Part shown: one piece after another, positions 8,904-14,706 of the stretch
Layout of the letters: each line of letters opens with the position of its first letter
Position numbering within the stretch: the stretch's first letter is position 1
Assembly (NCBI RefSeq): GCF_003385775.1
Contig: NZ_QRDP01000004.1
Coordinates: forward strand, 558,001-622,000
Length of the DNA stretch: 64,000 bases
Direction: 5' to 3'
DNA from: Parasphingopyxis lamellibrachiae
Lineage (GTDB): Bacteria > Pseudomonadota > Alphaproteobacteria > Sphingomonadales > Sphingomonadaceae
The notes under the pieces: generated by a model
Databases searched by the model: none
The model's input: the letters and a program-made list of their open reading frames with translations, nothing else
Told to the model about the DNA's origin: nothing
Translations under genes and position numbers: made by a program

Positions 8904-9918
8904 CAGCCAATAACCCCACGGACAATGCATAGAAATTCGAGCAGTTATAGTCGAGGATCACGCGATAATTGTTGGTGAGAAGATAGGCCGTGTTCCCTGG
9001 GCCGTCAGGCTCGAGCAGTGTCGCCATGATCTGGTCGTCAGGCCATGTTCCTGTTCGCGTCCGGATGCCCAGTTCGCGCCATTCGGCCATCGACAGCCAG
9101 CGGCTGTGGCGTTCGAAGACGCGCGGACAGCGGGTCGGCGTGGTGCGGTTGGCAATGGCGCTGCGATTGAGTGAGGATGGTACGTTTACGGCCACGCCCC
9201 ATGGCTCTCCCGCGCGCCAGCCGGCATTGTGCAGATAATTGCCGATGGACGCCAATGCGTCCGCCTCGCTGCGCCAGATCTCGGCCCGCCCGTCTCCGTC
9301 TCCATCAATCGCCAGACGCAGATACACGCTTGGCAGGAATTGGGGATAGCCAAAGGCACCGGCCCAGCTGCCCTGCAAACGGTCCCGCGGTACACCGCGA
9401 TCGATCATCTTCATCGCTGCGATAAATTCACCGGCGAATAGCTGCCGCCGGCGACCCTCATAGGCAAGCGTCGCCAGAGAACGCGGGAGATCGAAATCGC
9501 CTGTGATCCGGCCATAGCCGGTTTCATGGCCATAAATGGCGATGGCAATCTTGCCCGGAACCCCGGTGCGGCGTTCGATATCGAAGAGCTGGGAGCGGAC
9601 TCGCCGATAGGTGGCTCGGCCGCCATTGATCCGGGTCTGATTGACGTGCCGCGCCTGATAGGGCGCGAACGGCGGAATCGGGGAATTGAAGCTACCTCCC
9701 GGTTGGTTGCGATCCAGGGCGATCACGCGCGGATTATAACTAAGTGTCGGGATAACCCGATCCAGCGTTTCCGGTCTCACGCCCTCGGCAATCGCTTCTG
9801 CGCGAAGCTGTTGCATATAGGCGGCAAAGCCCGCGTTGGTCTGTGCAAGCGCGGGATTCGCGGCGCCAATTCCGATGATGGCGGTGATCAGCGTCAAATA
9901 TTTTGTGAGATGGCGCAT
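8887..9918 (-). CDS. mltB: Lytic murein transglycosylase, MltB/Slt35 family
   Basis: MltB-type enzymes cleave murein to 1,6-anhydro products. The 343-residue precursor has a signal peptide ending in NPALA (no lipobox, so a soluble periplasmic form). The catalytic glutamate is Glu132 in IYGHETGYG, followed by FDLPRSLATLAY and GSWAGAFGYPQFLPS, both hallmarks of family 3. The loop AIDGDGDGRAEIW matches the EF-hand-like calcium site known from Slt35. It is the first gene of the long minus-strand block running to the aspartic protease and has a 109 bp upstream gap shared with tRNA-Ser. Confidence 0.92.
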   Translation of the reverse strand: MRHLTKYLTLITAIIGIGAANPALAQTNAGFAAYMQQLRAEAIAEGVRPETLDRVIPTLSYNPRVIALDRNQPGGSFNSPIPPFAPYQARHVNQTRINGGRATYRRVRSQLFDIERRTGVPGKIAIAIYGHETGYGRITGDFDLPRSLATLAYEGRRRQLFAGEFIAAMKMIDRGVPRDRLQGSWAGAFGYPQFLPSVYLRLAIDGDGDGRAEIWRSEADALASIGNYLHNAGWRAGEPWGVAVNVPSSLNRSAIANRTTPTRCPRVFERHSRWLSMAEWRELGIRTRTGTWPDDQIMATLLEPDGPGNTAYLLTNNYRVILDYNCSNFYALSVGLLADEVVR

Positions 9919-9934
9919 TTAGTCCCCTTTCCCC

Positions 9935-9958
9935 ACCTTCCTGCCATAGAGGGAAGGT
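9935..9958. repeat. Inverted repeat in the mltB leader
   Basis: ACCTTCC (9935-9941) and GGAAGGT (9952-9958) form a perfect 7 bp inverted repeat with a 10-base loop, 17 bp upstream of the mltB ATG. It could be a leader hairpin of the mltB transcript or a regulator site. It has no T-tract, so it is not an intrinsic terminator. Confidence 0.4.
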
Positions 9959-9985
9959 CAAGGGAACGGCATTTCGTCGCACGGG

Positions 9986-10014
9986 TTGCACATAAGGGCG
10001 TTTGCAGGATAAGC
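9986..10014 (+). promoter_or_regulatory. Candidate promoter of tRNA-Ser
   Basis: TTGCAC at 9986-9991 and GATAAG at 10008-10013 are spaced by 16 bp and end 14 bp before the tRNA 5' end, a reasonable layout for a sigma-70-type promoter. Only the -35 element is close to consensus, so this stays tentative. Confidence 0.35.
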
Positions 10015-10027
10015 GCGCTAGCGAAGC

Positions 10028-10117
<90 letters not shown>

Positions 10118-10134
10118 ATTATCCGCAGTGCAGT

Positions 10135-10365
10135 CTAGCTCTTTTCCGCCTGATCGGCATTCGCCAGCAAGTCTGCGGCGAATTTCCGGGCCATGTCCGG
10201 TGTGAGGGTAACCTGGAAACCTTCGGGCGTATTTTCGGGAAGGGTCGATTTTTCGCTGAAATAGAGCATCCTCAGCAGGACATGCCCGGGCGCCGTCGCC
10301 GACTCATAGCCGCGGAAAACATGCACTTTGAGGTTGCCCTCTTCGTCGGTATCCCAGTTTTCCAT
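10135..10365 (-). CDS. Small protein of unknown function
   Basis: A 76-residue, acidic, soluble protein without cysteines, signal peptide or membrane segment. It is rich in charged residues at the start (ENWDTDEEGNL) and ends in a helix-like ALPHA-type stretch (PDMARKFAADLLANADQAEKS). I do not recognise the family. It looks genuine because a strong Shine-Dalgarno AGGAGAGAG lies directly upstream of the ATG and the frame fills the space between tRNA-Ser and rpmE. It is codirectional with rpmE but separated from it by a terminator-like hairpin. Confidence 0.65.
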   Translation of the reverse strand: MENWDTDEEGNLKVHVFRGYESATAPGHVLLRMLYFSEKSTLPENTPEGFQVTLTPDMARKFAADLLANADQAEKS

Positions 10366-10442
10366 GTCTCTCTCCTATGAATGGCGAACGCCGCTATTGC
10401 CCTTTTCGGTCCGAATAGGGAGGCTGTCATCACCGATGCTGG

Positions 10443-10460
10443 AAAAAGCGCGAAGCGCTT
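10443..10460 (-). terminator. Compact intrinsic terminator after rpmE
   Basis: On the minus strand the rpmE stop codon runs directly into a 6 bp stem (AAGCGC pairing with GCGCTT around the loop TTC) followed by a run of T. The stem begins within the TAA stop itself. It is short but GC-rich with a tight loop, so termination is plausible and would isolate rpmE from the small gene below. Confidence 0.55.
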
Positions 10461-10689
10461 AGTCTTTCTTGAGCGTAAGCCCGCCGAAACGCTTGTTGAA
10501 GCGATCAATCCGTCCGCCGGTGTCGATGAGATTGCGCGTGCCGCCGGTCCAGGCAGGATGCGATTTCGGATCCACATCGAGGCTGAGCGTGTCGCCCTCT
10601 TTGCCATAAGTTGACCGCGTCTGAAATTCGGTTCCATCGGTCATCTTGACGGTGATCATGTGGTAATCGGGGTGGATATCAGTTTTCAT
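10459..10689 (-). CDS. rpmE: 50S ribosomal protein L31
   Basis: L31 sits at the central protuberance of the large subunit. The 76-residue product starts [19 protein letters not shown], and contains the typical SHPAWTGG and RFNKRFGG blocks. It has no cysteines, so it is a zinc-independent (C-minus) form. The start is chosen at this ATG; the frame stays open upstream, but that stretch runs antisense into the cobalamin riboswitch and does not look coding. It is divergently oriented to the B12 transport genes. Confidence 0.94.
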   Translation of the reverse strand: MKTDIHPDYHMITVKMTDGTEFQTRSTYGKEGDTLSLDVDPKSHPAWTGGTRNLIDTGGRIDRFNKRFGGLTLKKD

Positions 10690-10767
10690 TGTTTCGGGCT
10701 TTCCATGAGGCTGGTTACCGACCAGCCGGTTCAAGCGAAGGCGCGCGTTTAGCCATTGTGCTGCCGC

Positions 10768-10796
10768 TTGACAAGGGCTTGCAGCCGGGCGTAGCC
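10768..10796 (+). promoter_or_regulatory. Candidate promoter of the cobalamin-transport operon
   Basis: A perfect -35 hexamer TTGACA lies at 10768-10773, with a weak -10 (GTAGCC or TAGCCG) 17-18 bp downstream. The predicted start would be just ahead of the riboswitch aptamer, as expected. Confidence 0.4.
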
Positions 10797-10806
10797 GCAG
10801 GCCTGT

Positions 10807-10972
10807 GCAAAGGTGCTGCTCTCTTGGGAGCGGTGAAAAGGGAAGTCGGTGTGAATCCGGCGCTGTACCCGCAACTGTAAGCGGCAAGCCCCTCCCCTTC
10901 GGCCACTGGACGCATGTCCGGGAAGGCGGGGATCGGAGCATGAGAGCTGCAAGTCAGGAGACCTGCCTTTGT
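10807..10972 (+). ncRNA. Cobalamin riboswitch (B12 element)
   Basis: The aptamer is recognised by its conserved blocks in order: GGGAAGTCGGTGTGAATCC, then TACCCGCAACTGTAAGCGGC, then GCCACTG, and the B12 box AGTCAGGAGACCTGCC near 10951-10967. The closing helix P1 can be drawn from GCAAAGG (10807-10813) pairing with CCTTTGT (10966-10972), which fixes both ends. It should bind adenosylcobalamin or another cobalamin and repress the downstream transporter when B12 is plentiful. Confidence 0.95.
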
Positions 10973-11023
10973 GTCGTCCGTGTCCGGCCGGGATCAGCCG
11001 CAAGCACGGGAAGCGTGTTGCTT

Positions 11024-11050
11024 CCTTCGTGACGATGCCGATCATGAAGG
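11024..11050 (+). promoter_or_regulatory. Hairpin between riboswitch and btuF-like gene
   Basis: CCTTCGTGA (11024-11032) pairs with TCATGAAGG (11042-11050) in a 9 bp stem with one G-U pair. The 3' arm runs into the purine-rich GAAGGGAGGG that could serve as a ribosome binding site. No T-tract follows, so if this is the expression platform it more likely works on translation than on termination. This is inference from the sequence alone. Confidence 0.4.
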
Positions 11051-11086
11051 GAGGGCGCGACAGTTGCCAGATTGCCGAAGTTTACC

Positions 11087-11902
11087 GTGAAGACGCGGAA
11101 TCGCATATTGCCGTGCGTGAAGGCTGCTATGACGGCACTGGGCGCAGCCTACCTTGCGTCCTCGGCTTCGGCTGTGCCGGAGCGGGTCGTATCCCTGAAC
11201 ATGTGCACGGATGAGCTTGTTCTCCTTCTCGCAGCGCCGGAACAGGTCTTTTCGGTTACCCATCTTTCGCAAGACCGGCATGAATTCCCCTTCTGGAGAA
11301 CCGCGCGGCGGTACAGGGCCAATGATGGGAGCATTGCATCGGTTGCGGGGATGCGGCCCGATCTCATTATCACAATGGGCGGAATCGCCCGCGACCAGGG
11401 ACGGCTCGCGGCGCGGATTGGGTCGGAAATCGTGATCCTGCCCTACCCGCAAACCCTCGAAGATATTGAATCCGCAACCCTGCAGGTTGCCACCGCGCTG
11501 GGTCGGGAAGAACGCGCGCGCGGCTTTATCTCGGCACTGCGGCATCTTGAAGCGACCCGCCCGGCGACGTCGACCGAAGCGATGTTTCTCAGCGATGGCG
11601 GTCTAAGCGTTGCCTCGGCCAGTCTTGATGCCCAGTGGCTCTCGCTGGCAGGCGTTGCTGTTCCAGACAATCAGGGCGGCCGGGTAACGGCAGAACAGAT
11701 GCTGGTCGACCCGCCGACAGCTGTAGTCCGCAGCGACTATCGGGAAGAACAGGCTTCGCGCGGGCAATTCTGGCCCGGTTTTCGCTTTCTGGAACGATCT
11801 GTGCAAACCCGGATTGTTTCTACCGATGGCCGTCGCTGGACCTGCTCCGGATTGTCGCTATTGCCCGAAATCATGCGGTTGCGCAGGGCATTCGGACAAT
11901 GA
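11087..11902 (+). CDS. Periplasmic cobalamin-binding protein (BtuF-like)
   Basis: This is the substrate-binding component of an ABC importer, most likely for cobalamin because of the riboswitch upstream. A GTG start gives MKTRNRILPCVKAAM and a signal peptide ending in SSASA (about 29 residues); a TTG five codons upstream is an alternative. The mature protein opens with PERVVSLNMCTDELVLLLA, the usual first strand of BtuF/FhuD-type clefts, and shows DGSIASVAGMRPDLIIT and GRLAARIGSEIVIL typical of the fold. The product is 271 residues. Its stop overlaps the btuC-like start (ATGA). In some organisms this family binds iron chelates, which the riboswitch makes less likely. Confidence 0.85.
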   Translation: MKTRNRILPCVKAAMTALGAAYLASSASAVPERVVSLNMCTDELVLLLAAPEQVFSVTHLSQDRHEFPFWRTARRYRANDGSIASVAGMRPDLIITMGGIARDQGRLAARIGSEIVILPYPQTLEDIESATLQVATALGREERARGFISALRHLEATRPATSTEAMFLSDGGLSVASASLDAQWLSLAGVAVPDNQGGRVTAEQMLVDPPTAVVRSDYREEQASRGQFWPGFRFLERSVQTRIVSTDGRRWTCSGLSLLPEIMRLRRAFGQ

Positions 11903-12867
11903 TCAAAGCGCTTTATATCACGATCGGCCTTTCGGTGCTGATTCTCACAGGCATTTCGATCGCCATCCCGCTGCAATCCCTTCCCGCGTTATTCGAAACC
12001 GATCCGGATCTCGGCCTAATCGTCATCAGCGAGCTGCGCCTGCCACGGGCATTGCTGGCCCTTGTCTACGGAGCCATCCTCGGCGCGAGCGGTGCGGCTA
12101 TCCAGGCGCTTTTCGCCAATCCGCTGGCCTCTCCGGACATTACCGGCGCCACGGGCGGTGCTGCGTTGGGTGCCGTCACCATGGCCTATCTGATCGGTTT
12201 TGCCAGTCCGCTCGGCATTGCAATCGGTGGGGTGTCAGGGGCCGGGATTGCCCTGGCGTTGTTGTTGCTTCTCGCCGGGCCGCGTGCGGAAACGGCCACC
12301 CTGTTGCTGGCCGGCATCGCGATAAGCACGATCACCGGGGCGGGAACCGCGCTCGCTCTGGCCCTCGCCCCCTCTCCTTTCGCCTTTTACGACGCATATG
12401 ACTGGCTGATGGGCTCGCTCGTCGATCGCAGCCTGACGCAACTTGCATTCGCGGGGATCCCCGCTCTTGCCGTGCTCTTCTATCTTACACGATGTGCACC
12501 CGCTCTCGACAGACTGGTGCTGGGCGAGGATGTTGCCGAGGCCATGGGGCACGATATCGGCGCAATGCGCCGCAACATCATTGCCGCGACGGCCATCGGT
12601 GTCGGAGCGGCAGTATCCGTATGCGGAGCAGTTGGGTTTATCGGTCTCGTCGGACCGGTGTTGGCGCGCAAGCTGACCGGAGGCCATCCGGGGCGCGCTA
12701 TTCTGCCCGCCGCCTTGATCGGGGCGATACTCTTGTTATCCGCCGATATTGCGGTCCGTTTCGCTCCTCCGGACAGGTCTCTACCCATCGGCGTTCTGAC
12801 TGCGATACTCGGCGCGCCCTTTTTTCTGTCGCTGGTTGCGCGAATGCGCTGGAGTGCACGGCCATGA
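11899..12867 (+). CDS. ABC transporter permease, BtuC/FecCD family
   Basis: The 322-residue product is a polytopic inner-membrane permease of the vitamin B12/iron-chelate family. Landmarks are ISELRLPRALLALVYGAILGASGAAIQALFANPLASPDI, written here only as its beginning SELRLPRALLAL and the signature GAAIQALFANPLASPD, then GFIGLVGPVLARKLTGGHP, the segment contacting the ATPase. About eight to ten hydrophobic segments are visible. The ATG overlaps the stop of the binding protein gene and its own stop overlaps the ATPase gene, indicating a three-gene operon under B12 riboswitch control. Confidence 0.9.
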   Translation: MIKALYITIGLSVLILTGISIAIPLQSLPALFETDPDLGLIVISELRLPRALLALVYGAILGASGAAIQALFANPLASPDITGATGGAALGAVTMAYLIGFASPLGIAIGGVSGAGIALALLLLLAGPRAETATLLLAGIAISTITGAGTALALALAPSPFAFYDAYDWLMGSLVDRSLTQLAFAGIPALAVLFYLTRCAPALDRLVLGEDVAEAMGHDIGAMRRNIIAATAIGVGAAVSVCGAVGFIGLVGPVLARKLTGGHPGRAILPAALIGAILLLSADIAVRFAPPDRSLPIGVLTAILGAPFFLSLVARMRWSARP

Positions 12868-13571
12868 CCAGTCGGCTAACGGCCCATGCACTGAGCATAT
12901 CGGGCAGGTTGACGCCGTGCGACCTGACCTTTTCTGCCGGCAGCGTGACCATGCTTGTCGGCCCAAATGGTGCCGGCAAGACCAGCCTGTTGCATGCGCT
13001 TGCGGGTCTTCCCGAAAGTTGTGGCAAGGTCTTGGTTGATGGCGATGATATTCATGCGTTGGCGCCGGTTCGGCGCGTGCGGCATGTGGCTTTTCTTGGG
13101 GCTTCGCGCGATGTGCGCTGGCCGTTATCTGTGCGCGACTTCATAGCATTGGGTTTGCCAGACCAGTCACAGCCTGGTCACATAGAGGAAGTTCTGGATT
13201 CTCTGGAGGCTGGGGAATTGGCTGGCCGCCGTCTCGATCATCTCTCGACGGGTGAACGGTCACGCGTGATGATTGCTCGGGCCCTGGTATCGCGATCCAG
13301 CGTCCTGTTACTCGACGAGCCTATCGCCAATCTCGATCCGAAATGGCAACTTACCATATTGGCCCGGCTTCGCAGCGAGGCCGACAGGGGCACGGCCGTT
13401 ATCCTGTCTATCCATGACCTTGATCTGGCCCGGCAGCATGGCGACCGGGTTATCGTTATCGACAAGGGCGAGATCGTTGCCGACAGCACGCCATCGCAAG
13501 CACTGTCTGAAGCGGTTATAGCCGAAATATTCGGCGTTAGCCGCAGCGGCGGCCGCTGGGTCAGGGCCTGA
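12864..13571 (+). CDS. ABC transporter ATP-binding protein (BtuD-like)
   Basis: The 235-residue ATPase completes the B12 importer. It has Walker A GPNGAGKTS (around residue 32), the signature LSTGERSR, Walker B VLLLDEP with the catalytic Glu, a D-loop ANLDP and the H-loop SIHD. At the Q-loop, where a glutamine follows the strand as in VPQ, the sequence is AFLGASRDVRWP, so no glutamine is seen in the usual place. The start codon overlaps the permease stop. It converges on fabZ with 8 bp between the stops. Confidence 0.88.
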   Translation: MTSRLTAHALSISGRLTPCDLTFSAGSVTMLVGPNGAGKTSLLHALAGLPESCGKVLVDGDDIHALAPVRRVRHVAFLGASRDVRWPLSVRDFIALGLPDQSQPGHIEEVLDSLEAGELAGRRLDHLSTGERSRVMIARALVSRSSVLLLDEPIANLDPKWQLTILARLRSEADRGTAVILSIHDLDLARQHGDRVIVIDKGEIVADSTPSQALSEAVIAEIFGVSRSGGRWVRA

Positions 13572-13579
13572 GCGGAAAC

Positions 13580-14062
13580 TCAGTCCTCGGGCGGATCCGC
13601 TATCATCGCGGTAAATTCGACTTCTGCGACAAGCTTGTCTTCAACCAGGGCTTTGCCGCTGAACTTGCAGACCGGAAAGCGTTTCTTCGCATATTCCACG
13701 TTGAGGGTCAGCAAACAGCCAGGCTCAACCGGAGCCCGGAACTTGGCGCCGTCGATCGCCATGAAATAGACGAGCTTTCCGCTTTCCAGGAGGTCGAGTT
13801 CCTCTACCGCCATGATTGCCGCGGCCTGTGCGAGCGCTTCGATGATCAGCACGCCGGGCATGATGGGACGCCCTGGAAAATGGCCCTGGAAAAACTCCTC
13901 GTTCATCGAAACGGCTTTGATCGCCGAAATCGACTCCCCGGGAACGATTTTTGCGACCCGGTCTACCAGCAGGAAAGGATAGCGATGCGGAATGGCCGCC
14001 ATCACCCGCTTGATGTCAAGCGGGCCGATGGCGGCCTTTTCCTGCGATTCTGACTCGCTCAC
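13580..14062 (-). CDS. fabZ: 3-hydroxyacyl-[ACP] dehydratase FabZ
   Basis: FabZ dehydrates beta-hydroxyacyl-ACP in type II fatty acid synthesis. The 160-residue hotdog-fold protein shows [12 protein letters not shown], the catalytic motif [10 protein letters not shown] (His61) and Glu75 in [10 protein letters not shown] slightly extended acidic N-terminus ([10 protein letters not shown]) precedes the core. It overlaps the skp-like gene by 4 bp at the end of the rpsB-to-fabZ cluster. In many proteobacteria lpxD sits between skp and fabZ; here they adjoin directly. Confidence 0.95.
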   Translation of the reverse strand: MSESESQEKAAIGPLDIKRVMAAIPHRYPFLLVDRVAKIVPGESISAIKAVSMNEEFFQGHFPGRPIMPGVLIIEALAQAAAIMAVEELDLLESGKLVYFMAIDGAKFRAPVEPGCLLTLNVEYAKKRFPVCKFSGKALVEDKLVAEVEFTAMIADPPED

Positions 14063-14706
14063 CGGCCTTCAGGCTGGCTCGTTGCGGGCTGTGCAGCAGC
14101 CTGAGCTGCGCGCAGCGTGTCGCCGGGCGTCCAGCCAGCAGGCGGGATGGCCTGGACGCTGGGTACGCGTGTGTTGAGCTGAGTTGTCACAGCGGCCGTG
14201 ATATTGGCTGTCGAGTTCTGTGCAATCGTTGCCACCGCGTTCGGTTCGAGTACCAAGTCGACATTTGTGGCTGCCATAGCGGCCGTTAGCGCGTCGTTGA
14301 AATGTACGCCAATCTGCTCACGAACATATTGGGTAGCGAGAATGACAGGACGGCGGATCGTCGCGAGTTCCTGCTGAGCGGCCTGCTGCCGGGTCGTAAA
14401 GGCCTGAATAGCCGGGCCAGCGCTTTCCTGTGTTGCGCCGGGAGCGGACTGGGCAGCCTGGGCGGCCTGTTGCAGCGGGAGCAATTCGGCTTCCAGAGCG
14501 GTTGCGCGGGCCTGGGCCTGGGCAATCTGCGCTGCATAGGTGGACTGAACCTGCGCGCCAGCCGTCTGATAGGCGGTCGTGGCCTGAATAGCGCCGTCTA
14601 CGCTGACAACGCCCACACCACGCGCCTGCGCATAAGCCGGGCTTGCAGCCACCATCGGAAGCGCGAGGAAAAGTCCTGCGAAGAGAGTTTTGGTTTTTGA
14701 AAACAT
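14059..14706 (-). CDS. skp: OmpH/Skp-family periplasmic chaperone
   Basis: Skp holds unfolded outer-membrane proteins in the periplasm. The 215-residue product has a signal peptide ending in ASPAYA, then [12 protein letters not shown] like the Skp beta strand, a long Ala/Gln-rich helical region (about residues 55-125, likely coiled coil) and a C-terminal extension rich in Ala, Pro and Gln. Low sequence conservation is usual for this family; the position directly after bamA, with the TGATG overlap, is strong supporting context. Confidence 0.88.
   Translation of the reverse strand: MFSKTKTLFAGLFLALPMVAASPAYAQARGVGVVSVDGAIQATTAYQTAGAQVQSTYAAQIAQAQARATALEAELLPLQQAAQAAQSAPGATQESAGPAIQAFTTRQQAAQQELATIRRPVILATQYVREQIGVHFNDALTAAMAATNVDLVLEPNAVATIAQNSTANITAAVTTQLNTRVPSVQAIPPAGWTPGDTLRAAQAAAQPATSQPEGR

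Noticed and set aside
13568-13583. CTGAG/CTCAG hairpin between the stops of the BtuD-like gene and fabZ
   Set aside because: A 5 bp stem without a T-tract on either strand is too weak to call a terminator.
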